Assembly (NCBI GenBank): GCA_030692515.1
Contig: JAUXZS010000020.1
Coordinates: 1-64,000, forward strand
Direction: 5' to 3'
DNA: 64,000 nt
DNA from: Bacteroidota bacterium
Lineage (GTDB): Bacteria; Bacteroidota; Bacteroidia; B-17B0; Aurantibacillaceae
The notes under the pieces are model-generated. The model saw only the letters and a list, made by a program, of their open reading frames with translations, ran no database searches and was not told where the DNA came from. A program made the position numbers and the translations under genes. Positions 1-7,294 of the stretch are shown here, in pieces (the first letter of the stretch is position 1; each line of letters begins with the position of its first letter).

Positions 1-1062
1 TTCGTATTTCTCAAGCTCCTCTGAAAACAAACGATGCATTTCTTTTGCGCTTTTATTGCATTTACAGCCGTTTGTTCTGCATTTGTAGTAGTACAAGTTC
101 TTCTTCTTTACGATGTAGCCTGTGAAGGGCTGATTACAATCCGAGCATTTGATGAAAACCTTAAGCGGAATATTTACATCTTCTGCTTTATGCGGTACTC
201 CGAATTTAGTTGAAGATGAAATTACCTCATTTACTTTCATAAAGGTTTCTTTAGTAATCATTTTTTCGTGTATCCCTTCAACTACTTTTCCATTTAGCAT
301 TCCATGTGATACTAATCCGCAATAAAATGGATTAATGAAAATTTTATGCAATTGCTGTTTGTACATTTTTACACCAATAGCCTGAAGCTTCAAAATAATT
401 TCTTCATTCTTCATGCCCATGAGTTTCCATTCCCATGCTTTTCTAATTTTCTTTCCATCCGCATTCACTACAATTTTACGTTCACCACTTGTTCTTACAA
501 TATCATAACCCTGCGGTGGTTTCACAACCCAAATTCCTTTTTCAAACTTTGCTTTCATTCCAGCCATTGCAACTTGCTTTCGTTGTTCGTTATCCCACCG
601 CCCGAATAACAACTGCATATCGTGAAATAGAACTCCGTTTGGATTAGATGTGTCGATTGGTTCTGTTACTGCTTTAATATGAACCCCATGCTTCTCTCTT
701 AGTTCATCAGCAATGGAAATAGCTTTACCTCCTGTTCTGCTAAAGCGAGTCATTTTGTAAACCAAAATGGTGCTTATTTTTCCTTTGCTTGTATTCACAA
801 AACTCAGCATTCGCTGAAACTCTTTCCTCGCATCGGTTTTAGCACTTTCATAAGTATCACCAAACGCTGAAACAATTGTGAGATTATTTCGCTTGGCATA
901 TTCCTCAATTGATTTACGTTGAGTTTCCAAAGATTCGTTTTTATCAAACTGACCTTTTCCGGAAACCCTTGTGTACATGACCGCCAAATTAGATGTGGAT
1001 TGTTTTACTTCCTTTTTACCAAAGCGTCCAAAGCGATTGTCGATTATTTGTTCTTCTGTCAT
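1..1062 (-). CDS. Large serine recombinase, C-terminus cut by window edge
   Basis: Site-specific recombinase of the resolvase/invertase superfamily, expected to integrate or excise the element it sits on. The 354 visible residues begin at an ATG at 1062 with a strong GGAGG ribosome site 6 bases upstream. The resolvase catalytic domain starts near residue 26 with YTRVS (Ser34 is the presumed nucleophile) and contains the arginine-rich stretch YKMTRFSRTGGKA. A recombinase domain follows, then a zinc-ribbon-like segment with four cysteines (FIKCSDCNQ and YKCRTNGCKC). The reading frame is open at position 1, so the coiled-coil tail is missing. It follows a run of minus-strand small genes, which is typical of integrative elements. 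The family call is secure; the target site is unknown. Confidence 0.93.
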   Translation of the reverse strand, partial: MTEEQIIDNRFGRFGKKEVKQSTSNLAVMYTRVSGKGQFDKNESLETQRKSIEEYAKRNNLTIVSAFGDTYESAKTDARKEFQRMLSFVNTSKGKISTILVYKMTRFSRTGGKAISIADELREKHGVHIKAVTEPIDTSNPNGVLFHDMQLLFGRWDNEQRKQVAMAGMKAKFEKGIWVVKPPQGYDIVRTSGERKIVVNADGKKIRKAWEWKLMGMKNEEIILKLQAIGVKMYKQQLHKIFINPFYCGLVSHGMLNGKVVEGIHEKMITKETFMKVNEVISSSTKFGVPHKAEDVNIPLKVFIKCSDCNQPFTGYIVKKKNLYYYKCRTNGCKCNKSAKEMHRLFSEELEKYE

Positions 1063-1088
1063 TTAGCCTCCTTTCTTTTTTTTATTAT

Positions 1089-1340
1089 TTATGCTTGTTT
1101 TCTGTATTCAATTTCCGAAACGTCATTTTCAGTATTCAACAAAATTATTTTTGTTTCACTTGAATCATCGATCTCATTTTTCTTTTTCAGTTTTGAAAGA
1201 TGCTCGCATAAAAGAATAGCCAGTTTTTTGATTGATAATACAATCTTGTTTGCTTGTTCATCGCTCACACTTTCATAACCTTTTATCATTCTTAGTTTTT
1301 CAACCGTTAATCCTTTATTATTTTCGCTCTCACTTTTCAT
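1089..1340 (-). CDS. Small hypothetical protein upstream of the recombinase
   Basis: An 83-residue protein that I do not recognise. It is hydrophilic, with a lysine-rich central helix (LSKLKKKNEI) and an acidic C-terminus, and has no signal peptide or membrane segment. It ends 26 bases before the serine recombinase start on the same strand, so the two are probably co-transcribed. Small proteins in this position are often excision or accessory factors, but nothing in the sequence shows that here. It is judged real because of its uninterrupted frame, compact spacing and Bacteroidota-like composition. Confidence 0.6.
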   Translation of the reverse strand: MKSESENNKGLTVEKLRMIKGYESVSDEQANKIVLSIKKLAILLCEHLSKLKKKNEIDDSSETKIILLNTENDVSEIEYRKQA

Positions 1341-1555
1341 TTCTATTTTTGACTTCCGTTCTATACTCCCTTTTCATTTTTATTATATTGATAATCAATC
1401 TAATAGCTAATTTACGTACATCTTTTGGAATAAAGAAATGCCCTCGAATCGCCCTAAATTTGCCCAATTTTCAGGTTGATTTTATAGCTTTCTCATGTAC
1501 ATTTTAGTATTCTAAAATTTGGCAAGGCGATCTAATTTTTATTTTCTGTTTCATA
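1341..1555. promoter_or_regulatory. Spacer upstream of the recombinase operon with two palindromes
   Basis: This 215-base spacer holds the palindrome TTGATAATCAA at 1388-1398 and an inverted repeat ATTTTAG/CTAAAAT at 1501-1518. Either could be an operator, and the second could also be a weak terminator of the 343-residue gene to its right. No convincing TAnnTTTG promoter was found on the minus strand. Confidence 0.3.
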
Positions 1556-2587
1556 TTACGCTGCTTTATTTAGTTGTTGAGTTTTTAATAGCCCTTGTTT
1601 CTTTAATGCTTCGTATCTGTACCTCCAATCACTTTTCTTTTCTGTTTCATTTTTATTGGAGATGAGTTGCTGCGCTTTTTCCTGATGGAGTTTCTCTTCA
1701 ACAAAATCTATTTCAGAAAATTTTATTTCTGGTGTGTGAAGCATTAATTGATGCCTAATGCAAATCAGCTGTGCTTTTCTTTCCTTTGTTAATTTGAAAG
1801 CAAGCATTTTTAGATTCATCTTTTCTCCAAGTGTTTTATTTAGTCCGAGAAAGAGTTCAATAATTAATTCCTTAAAAGGATAATCATTTGGTAGCCTATT
1901 AAAAGTTGTACTTGTAACCAATCGCTCAAATGCATCCGTTACGCAAAGCAAGGTGTGGCGATCAATCCGGCTATAATTACTTAGCTTGATTAAACTTTCG
2001 GCTAAACATCTAAAACGAGAGTTTACCCAAACAATGTATTTTGCTTCTTCGTATTGCCAATAATCAAAAGGTTCTTTTGTTTTAATACCTCCGGAGTTTT
2101 GCTCGTATTTTTTTTCAATTAAACCAATGAGTTTACTGTTGATCCATTTATAACGTGGCTCGTTTTCATTTTCATGTTTCTGCTCAACTTTTATAAGATT
2201 TTTTATTGGTTCAATTTCCTTTTCAATCTCTCTTACATTATTCGATTCTGCTATTTTGGTTTCTTCTTCTTCTTCTTCTTCTGCATCCGCCAGCGGTACA
2301 AATTCAAATTCACTTTGTTCATCCTTATCGTATTTTACGGTAAGTTCTTCATTACCGTATTTTACGGTATCCTTTTCCTTATCGTATTTTACGCTAACTT
2401 CATTAGTAGTAACAGGCTTTACGTTAACTATAGGAACTTGCAAACTTGGTTCTGCTTCCGTTGTTCCTGAAAGCACCAAACCATTTCTTTTAAAGTATGC
2501 CATTTGCTTACAGTTATCGCTGCAATATTTTTTGCTCGACCGTATTGCCGTAAAATGCCCTCCGCAATATAAACAGGTGCTTTCCAT
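1556..2587 (-). CDS. Zinc-finger protein of unknown function with an internal 9-residue repeat
   Basis: A 343-residue protein. The N-terminus (residues 4-37) has a CLYCGG...YCSDNC pattern, a treble-clef-like zinc finger as seen in small DNA-associated proteins of mobile elements. Residues about 65-95 contain three near-identical 9-residue units beginning VKYD or VKYG, followed by a glutamate-rich low-complexity stretch. The C-terminal half is helical and charged with no recognisable domain. The three repeat units are encoded by 27-bp DNA repeats, each containing a 17-bp palindrome that also occurs outside genes (see findings). It lies in a minus-strand gene run with the recombinase. A DNA-binding replication or maintenance role is possible but is inference only. 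Confidence 0.7.
   Translation of the reverse strand: MESTCLYCGGHFTAIRSSKKYCSDNCKQMAYFKRNGLVLSGTTEAEPSLQVPIVNVKPVTTNEVSVKYDKEKDTVKYGNEELTVKYDKDEQSEFEFVPLADAEEEEEEETKIAESNNVREIEKEIEPIKNLIKVEQKHENENEPRYKWINSKLIGLIEKKYEQNSGGIKTKEPFDYWQYEEAKYIVWVNSRFRCLAESLIKLSNYSRIDRHTLLCVTDAFERLVTSTTFNRLPNDYPFKELIIELFLGLNKTLGEKMNLKMLAFKLTKERKAQLICIRHQLMLHTPEIKFSEIDFVEEKLHQEKAQQLISNKNETEKKSDWRYRYEALKKQGLLKTQQLNKAA
2326..2396. repeat. Three 27-bp-spaced copies of a TACCGTATTTTACGGTA-like palindrome
   Basis: Copies lie at 2326-2342 (TATCGTATTTTACGGTA), 2353-2369 (TACCGTATTTTACGGTA, a perfect 7-bp inverted repeat with a 3-base centre) and 2380-2396 (TATCGTATTTTACGCTA). They are exactly 27 bp apart and lie inside the reading frame of the zinc-finger gene. 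The core GTATTTTAC recurs at 3361, 3396 and 3496 in the adjacent control region and, inverted, at 38685. Confidence 0.85.
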
Positions 2588-2608
2588 TCTTTTTAAATTC
2601 TAATCGGT

Positions 2609-2917
2609 TTAATATTCGTTTTCATCTTCATCCAACATCAAAACTGTATCGCCAAGCAAACTTTTCATGTATTCGCTGTAATCAGTTAATATGCCTTCCA
2701 TGTTTTCTTTGGCTTCTCTATTCTTAAGAAAGTTTAAATCAAAATTCACATTCAGCAATAAAATGTTTTGTCGCTCCTGTATTCCAATAATTTTATGCTT
2801 AATATTGTTACCAAACAAAATGCGTAAAATATCCATCAGCAGATCTTCCGGAATTTTATATCGTTTTACTATGAGTTTATTTTCCATGTCTTTCGTTTTA
2901 TAAATAAGCGGTTTCAT
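2609..2917 (-). CDS. Hypothetical protein
   Basis: A 102-residue soluble, acidic-tailed protein that I do not recognise. It is read from an ATG at 2917, which overlaps the end of the upstream gene by 20 bases. An in-frame ATG at 2887 would give 92 residues with a 10-base gap to that gene and is equally plausible, since neither has a clear ribosome site. The protein ends 21 bases before the zinc-finger gene on the same strand, so the minus-strand genes probably form one operon leading toward the recombinase. It has no membrane segment or known motif. Confidence 0.55.
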   Translation of the reverse strand: MKPLIYKTKDMENKLIVKRYKIPEDLLMDILRILFGNNIKHKIIGIQERQNILLLNVNFDLNFLKNREAKENMEGILTDYSEYMKSLLGDTVLMLDEDENEY

Positions 2918-3353
2918 ATGTTTTCTTTTTCTCCGGTTGCGTTATTGGTATAACATCTCTGATTGCATTCATCCCGATTCCCAAATAAGGATTCTCCGTT
3001 TCTGTTTCCGATAACACTTTTATCTTCTTGTACTTCTTCTTTACTTTTTCAAGATCCTCCTCAAGCTCCGTATAGTCTTCTTTTAGCTTAAGGTTTTCTG
3101 CTTTCAGTTTTTCTATTTCCTCTTTTTGTCCTTTTAATTTAATAAAGGCATAGATCAATAAACCGACACCAACCAATAGTGTTATAGGACTTAATACAAG
3201 CTTTAATACCGACCCCATTAATTTATTATCTCCGGCAATGGTATCTGCTGCTTTTTCCCAAACACCTTTTTCAGCATCTGTTCCTAATAAAGTTTTTTCG
3301 GTCTTGTTTCCGTTTTGTTTTTGTTCTGTTTTTTCTTCTCTCGTTTCTTTCAT
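2898..3353 (-). CDS. Membrane-anchored coiled-coil protein
   Basis: A 151-residue protein of unknown family. Residues 1-25 are polar and lysine/glutamate rich. One hydrophobic segment follows near residues 50-70 (PITLLVGVGLLIYAFIKL), then a long heptad-like coiled coil rich in K, E and L (about 74-112), then a short C-terminal tail. This suggests a single-pass inner-membrane protein with a cytoplasmic coil. It is the first gene of the minus-strand run, directly downstream of the repeat-rich control region at 3354-3747. Function is not known. Confidence 0.6.
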   Translation of the reverse strand: MKETREEKTEQKQNGNKTEKTLLGTDAEKGVWEKAADTIAGDNKLMGSVLKLVLSPITLLVGVGLLIYAFIKLKGQKEEIEKLKAENLKLKEDYTELEEDLEKVKKKYKKIKVLSETETENPYLGIGMNAIRDVIPITQPEKKKTYETAYL

Positions 3354-3747
3354 GGCTATTGTATTTTACGTTTAAAAATTCAAAGGTCGTTTACTGTATT
3401 TTACTGTTTGCCGATTCCCGAACGTATTCAATCTTATTGGTTCTTATTGAACAGTATTGGCGTTTATCGTTTACAAAAACAAAGGTGCAACAAGTGTATT
3501 TTACGCTTTCCGCATTTTTGACGTTCATTGCAATCTTTTTCGTTTGATTTATAATCTTTTCTAAAGTTTTTCGATTTTAGCGTAAAGTAACGGCAGGGGT
3601 TTAACTCGCTTTACCGATTTGGGCGGAAACTGCCGAGAAGTGCTTTCATATGCTATCTAAAGCAGTTGTGGTAAAACTACTCGCTCTATCAGAACTGCTG
3701 AATCCAAGAGGTTAAAAAGTAGTTTAAAAATAAACCCTTCAAGAATA
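3354..3747. promoter_or_regulatory. Divergent control region with GTATTTTAC repeats
   Basis: A spacer of about 400 bases between the minus-strand small genes and the plus-strand XRE operon, with no supported gene. It holds the 9-mer GTATTTTAC at 3361-3369, 3396-3404 and 3496-3504, all in the same orientation as the three copies inside the neighbouring gene. The second copy sits in TACTGTATTTTACTGTT. A related AGCGTAAAGTAACGG lies near 3580, and a CGGCAG/CTGCCG pair brackets 3591-3635. This layout fits operators or iterons controlling the mobile-element genes; a transfer or replication origin is possible but not shown. Confidence 0.5.
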
Positions 3748-3777
3748 TTGTCTAAAAGTTCAAAATTGATATATTTG
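3748..3777 (+). promoter_or_regulatory. Bacteroidota-type promoter of the XRE/defence operon
   Basis: TTG at 3748-3750, a 19-base spacer, and TATATTTG at 3770-3777 match the Bacteroidota -33/-7 promoter (TTG-N19/21-TAnnTTTG). Transcription would start near 3784. That makes it unlikely that the TTG at 3748 is a start codon, although the reading frame is open from there. Confidence 0.7.
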
Positions 3778-3807
3778 ACTAAATATGACAAGTCAATACC
3801 ATTCAAA

Positions 3808-4095
3808 TTGAATACCCTTGGAGATAAAATAAGACAAGCTCGTGAAAGCCAAGGCTTGCTTTTGCGGCAGGCAGCTGCTTTTCTTGAAGTGGATACCGCT
3901 TTAGTTAGCAAACTTGAGCGTGGCGAACGCAGACCACAAAAAGAACAAGTAATAAAATTGGCTGAATTCCTTAAAATTAAACCGGAGGAATTACTTGTGC
4001 TATGGATGGCAGATAAAATCACCGATTTTATAACTCAAGACGAATTAGGCGTTAAAGCATTGGATTTGGTTAAAAAAGAATTTAGCAAAAAATGA
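3808..4095 (+). CDS. XRE-family helix-turn-helix regulator
   Basis: A DNA-binding regulator of the XRE/Cro-C1 fold, resembling controllers found next to Bacteroidota restriction and defence genes. The HTH spans about 55 residues from TLGDKIRQARESQGLLLRQA through SKLERGERRP, followed by a helical tail (LLVLWMADKI) common to this subfamily. The frame is open from a TTG at 3748, but that codon lies in the predicted promoter. The TTG at 3808, giving a protein beginning MNTLGDKIRQ, fits the promoter and my recollection of family starts. An 8-codon leader (ATG at 3785) ends in TGA overlapping this TTG. The next gene begins 7 bases downstream, so it probably controls the operon that follows. Confidence 0.85.
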   Translation: MNTLGDKIRQARESQGLLLRQAAAFLEVDTALVSKLERGERRPQKEQVIKLAEFLKIKPEELLVLWMADKITDFITQDELGVKALDLVKKEFSKK

Positions 4096-4102
4096 AGCTA
4101 CA

Positions 4103-5215
4103 ATGGAAGCAAAAAACATTAATATTATTCATATAAATCAAATGATTAATTCTGCTATTCAGCAGTCTTCGGATGGATCTTCAATAAATATACCAACCGA
4201 GGAAGCGGAAAAAGTAAAGGAATTTTTGACTTCAATTGATACTAATATCGATCGGCTGAAAATTCAACATGCCTTTATTAATAACCTTGGAAATAGCCAA
4301 AGGTTAGCGGCAAAGTACTTTTCTGATTTGATTATTGAATTAAAATCCCATGTTGTAAAATCACAAGCAGAGCTAAATAAGGATAAGCCTTGGGCTTACC
4401 TGTTTACTACTGAATTAGAAGACATGAAGCCACTAAAAGTCAGAATCATTGACTTTTTAATTATGGTTTATGAATGTGCTAATGATACTAAAATTATACA
4501 CGAATACTTTAAAAGTCTATTACAAGTGAGTTTTGATGAATACGAAAACTTTCAAAACAAAAACTTTTGGGGTTATATTAAAACAGACCACTACAGGACA
4601 ATTATCTACGATGTGTTTTTGAATATATCTGCGTATTTAGCTAAAAACGAGAGAATAGAAGAACTTAGCTCGCTAATTAATTCAAGTTATCAAGTGAAAT
4701 GTATTACTGGTTCAGGTTCATCTGATCCACATGTTGAATATAAAACTGTTTCATTTGTTTATTTCAATATGCCAGTTATTTCTATCAACGATATTTATCA
4801 TAGACAGCACAACAATTTAATAGACTGGGATCGTAGAAATTTATATACCGAAACTATTCATGGACTTAACAATGAAAACAAGTCTGTGTCGTTCAATGAT
4901 ATTATAAATATAGATGTTCTACTATATTTTATTTCATTATTTAAATACGCTGAAGGAAAGTCCACTACAGTTTGGGTTCCTCACACCTCACCAATGCGTA
5001 AAGACAACACCTCGGAATTAATGCTTAAATGTACATCTCAGGCATTTTTCAGTAGGGTCATTTCTATTTTTGGAGTTATAGATGTTACTTCATTCAATAC
5101 CATATTACCGAAAGTATTAAAGCTTAAGCAGGAGTCTGATGGAGCGTATGAAAAATATAATTTACCAGAAAGTGATTTCGCTCTCTATTATCAATATATA
5201 AACACACAACTGTAA
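4103..5215 (+). CDS. Unknown protein with N-terminal NSxIQQ motif, candidate defence component
   Basis: A 370-residue protein with no domain that I recognise. Residues 7-30 read NIIHINQMINSAIQQSS..., a pattern shared with the next gene (INVQSMNNSVIQQGSS). In both proteins it precedes a helical stretch (EEAEKVKEFLTSIDTNIDRL here). The remaining 300 residues look globular and mostly helical, with a conserved-looking HNNLIDWDRRN segment in the middle and no transmembrane segment. It starts 7 bases after the XRE gene and overlaps the next start by one base (TAATG), so it is translationally coupled. From the neighbourhood it is probably a sensor or scaffold in an abortive-infection operon; this is inference. 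Confidence 0.75.
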   Translation: MEAKNINIIHINQMINSAIQQSSDGSSINIPTEEAEKVKEFLTSIDTNIDRLKIQHAFINNLGNSQRLAAKYFSDLIIELKSHVVKSQAELNKDKPWAYLFTTELEDMKPLKVRIIDFLIMVYECANDTKIIHEYFKSLLQVSFDEYENFQNKNFWGYIKTDHYRTIIYDVFLNISAYLAKNERIEELSSLINSSYQVKCITGSGSSDPHVEYKTVSFVYFNMPVISINDIYHRQHNNLIDWDRRNLYTETIHGLNNENKSVSFNDIINIDVLLYFISLFKYAEGKSTTVWVPHTSPMRKDNTSELMLKCTSQAFFSRVISIFGVIDVTSFNTILPKVLKLKQESDGAYEKYNLPESDFALYYQYINTQL

Positions 5216-5847
5216 TGAATTTAGAAGAAATTAAAAAGCAACGTTTCCTATTTCTAAAGAAAGCATACGAAGTTACCAAAGGTGATCCTTCATATATGTT
5301 TAGTATGTTTGAACTTGGAAAAGAATTAGAATTTGATTCAGATTTGTCAAAACGAATCGCACAGTATTTAATTAATGAAGGGCTTTTGGAAGCAAGGGCT
5401 TTGGGTGGGACGATTGGAATTTCCCATGCAGGTGTTTTAGAGGTAGAAGAAGCCTTGTCGAATCCTAACAAACCAACCGATCATTTTCTACCGGTAAATA
5501 TTATTAACGTACAGTCTATGAATAATTCTGTTATTCAACAGGGAAGCAGTCATTCTTCACAAACAGTTAATATTACATCAAAAAACATAAATGATTTAAA
5601 GAACTTCATTTCAGAGCTAAAAGGTTCTATTGATAAATTGCAGTTGGAATCTGTAAAACACAGTGAACTTTTATCTGAAATTGCTACTTTAGAAGCGCAA
5701 TCAAATTCACCGAGACCAAAGGTTTCTATTATAGGAGAAACACTTGTCACCATCAGATCCATATTAGAGGGTGTTGCTGGAAACATAGCCACTCCATTAT
5801 TTCAAACGGTTTTACCGCAGTTAATCGCTGCATATACGGGTAGCTAA
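5215..5847 (+). CDS. Winged-helix-like protein with NSxIQQGS motif and hydrophobic tail
   Basis: A 210-residue protein with three parts. Residues 1-85 resemble a winged helix-turn-helix of the kind found at the N-terminus of effector-associated proteins (FELGKELEFD...YLINEGLLEARALGG). Residues 95-120 carry INVQSMNNSVIQQGSSHSSQ, matching the N-terminus of the upstream protein. Residues 123-165 form a likely coiled coil, and 172-208 are hydrophobic and helical (TIRSILEGVAGNIATPLFQT), possibly membrane-active. It overlaps the upstream stop by one base and is followed 10 bases later by the HEPN gene. Similar NSxIQQG segments occur in AbiTii-like proteins as I recall them. The role as a phage-response component is inferred. 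Confidence 0.75.
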   Translation: MNLEEIKKQRFLFLKKAYEVTKGDPSYMFSMFELGKELEFDSDLSKRIAQYLINEGLLEARALGGTIGISHAGVLEVEEALSNPNKPTDHFLPVNIINVQSMNNSVIQQGSSHSSQTVNITSKNINDLKNFISELKGSIDKLQLESVKHSELLSEIATLEAQSNSPRPKVSIIGETLVTIRSILEGVAGNIATPLFQTVLPQLIAAYTGS

Positions 5848-5857
5848 AAACATTAAA

Positions 5858-6685
5858 ATGGCGAACTTATCTTATAGTGAGAAGAAAAGGCTTGAAGTAT
5901 TCCTCGATATGGGCGGAGGATATGTGTTGGATTTTAGCAATAATAAATTGCAAAATTTCGTGCATGATGCGATTGGCGTAGATATATACAATGCCAAGTA
6001 CGATAATGGCGGGAGTGCTTCAAAAGCCAACCGAATTCGAGGTGTTTGGGATAAAGAAACTGATTATCAAGTTGGATTGCTGATTGAAGCCTTTATTAAA
6101 TACTGGACTGAATTTATTGGTGGGGACTCAATTAGTGATGAGCAATACAAATCACTAAAATCATGTGAGGAAATTGCACATAAATTGAAATCTGAATCAC
6201 TTGGCGCACAAATTCAGGTAATTCAGGCAACCTCTGACGATATAAACTTTCATAAGCTCGCAAAGCAAGTAAGAGAAGCTATTGAAAGGAATGAACCGGA
6301 AACCGCATTAGATAGATTACATACATACACGGTAAAATTTGTTAGGGAGTTATGCGATAAACATAGAATAGCATATGACAAAGACAAACCTCTTCATAGC
6401 TTTTTTGGAGAATACGTTAAACACCTTTCAAAAAGTGGTTTGATAAAATCTGTAATGACTGAACGTATCTTAAAAACAGCCATCTCAAATTTGGAAGCCT
6501 TTAATGATGTTAGAAACAATCAAAGTTTTGCTCACGACAATTCAATTCTTAATTATCACGAGAGTTTATTGATATTTAAAAACATATCAAGTATTGTAGA
6601 GTTTATTAATTCAATTGAAGAACCGACTGTTCAGACAGCGAAGGCGGTAGATAAAAACTCATTTGAAGAGGACTTACCATTTTAA
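5858..6685 (+). CDS. AbiJ-like abortive infection protein, predicted HEPN RNase
   Basis: A 275-residue protein. Residues 1-90 resemble an AbiJ N-terminal domain (VHDAIGVDIYNAKYDNGGSA...KANRIRGVW). Residues about 135-250 resemble the Abi_C domain of the HEPN superfamily. HEPN ribonucleases use an RX4-6H motif, and here R219-NNQSFA-H226 fits it exactly with Asn after Arg. Infection-triggered RNA cleavage is therefore the likely role. The last residues, EEDLPF, closely resemble the C-terminal tip of bacterial single-stranded DNA-binding protein, which is unexpected (see findings). It is the last gene of the four-gene operon and starts 10 bases after its neighbour. The domain call is fairly sure; the trigger is unknown. 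Confidence 0.8.
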   Translation: MANLSYSEKKRLEVFLDMGGGYVLDFSNNKLQNFVHDAIGVDIYNAKYDNGGSASKANRIRGVWDKETDYQVGLLIEAFIKYWTEFIGGDSISDEQYKSLKSCEEIAHKLKSESLGAQIQVIQATSDDINFHKLAKQVREAIERNEPETALDRLHTYTVKFVRELCDKHRIAYDKDKPLHSFFGEYVKHLSKSGLIKSVMTERILKTAISNLEAFNDVRNNQSFAHDNSILNYHESLLIFKNISSIVEFINSIEEPTVQTAKAVDKNSFEEDLPF

Positions 6686-6900
6686 TATTATGGATCTGTT
6701 CAAACAACCAGGTAGGGAGTTATGGCTTTTGGGTAAATAAATAGTATGATTAGATAAACCATGATGCTTACTCAATGATTTGAGATTTTACTTTCCAAAT
6801 TATTTTCCAAATTATTTTTCAAATTCTGTAACCTTTCCGGTTGTCAACTACTCTAATGTAGTATAAGTCAAAATTAATTTCATCTCTAAACCAAATTAAA
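6686..6900. promoter_or_regulatory. Spacer with AT-rich tandem repeat before the ECF-type promoter
   Basis: Three imperfect 12-13-bp units of TTTCCAAATTATT lie at about 6792-6825, directly upstream of the candidate sigma-factor promoter at 6827. This is either an UP-like element or a slippage-prone repeat. No gene was seen. Confidence 0.4.
6827..6857 (+). promoter_or_regulatory. Candidate ECF-sigma promoter for the DoxX gene
   Basis: TGTAACCTTT (6827-6836) and TCAACTACTCTAAT (6844-6857) recur with identical 17-base offset upstream of the cytochrome c gene at 7295-7325. TGTAAC is a typical ECF -35 element, with CTCTAAT as the likely -10. An ECF sigma gene lies 0.8 kb downstream. Confidence 0.6.
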
Positions 6901-7284
6901 ATGGAAAGTATCAATTTAAATCAGTCAATCAAACCTACATTAAATCTTCTAAAACTAACATTTGGCATAGTTCCTATTGTTGCGGGTTTAGATAAATTCA
7001 CTAATCTACTTACCAATTGGGAACAATATGTTCATCCAAGTGTTGCAAGTATGTTACCTATTTCAGCATCTGCATTTATGATGATCGTTGGAGTTATTGA
7101 AATTGTAGCCGGAATAATAGTATTAAAGAAAACCGAGATAGGTGGTTACATTGTTGCGGCATGGTTAACATTAATAGCACTTACTCTTTTGGCAAGTTTT
7201 AAATTTGTGGATGTGGCAGTTCGTGATCTTGTTATGGCAATTGCCGCTTTTTCAATGGCTCGCATAGCCAAATTTGTTAAATAA
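6901..7284 (+). CDS. DoxX-like small membrane protein
   Basis: A 127-residue integral membrane protein with four predicted transmembrane helices: about 15-30, 50-75 (SASAFMMIVGVIEIVAGIIV), 80-100 and 105-125. Size and pattern match the DoxX/MauE-like family, whose members are linked to redox or quinone-associated stress. The helix boundary sequence FGIVPIVAGLDKFTN near residue 20 is typical. It is preceded by a candidate ECF-sigma promoter matching that of the next gene and forms a cluster with a cytochrome c and the sigma factor. The biochemical role is not established for the family; membrane topology is clear. Confidence 0.75.
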   Translation: MESINLNQSIKPTLNLLKLTFGIVPIVAGLDKFTNLLTNWEQYVHPSVASMLPISASAFMMIVGVIEIVAGIIVLKKTEIGGYIVAAWLTLIALTLLASFKFVDVAVRDLVMAIAAFSMARIAKFVK

Positions 7285-7294
7285 ACTCCTTACT

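Noticed and set aside
346-609. Plus-strand open frames opposite the serine recombinase
   Set aside because: They are antisense to a clearly conserved recombinase and show no coding character.
2174-2603. Plus-strand serine- and phenylalanine-rich open frames opposite the zinc-finger gene
   Set aside because: Low-complexity shadows of the repeat- and glutamate-rich minus-strand gene.
3354-3747. CRISPR-like array from the repeated GTATTTTAC
   Set aside because: The units are too short and irregularly spaced, with no spacer-repeat structure and no cas genes.
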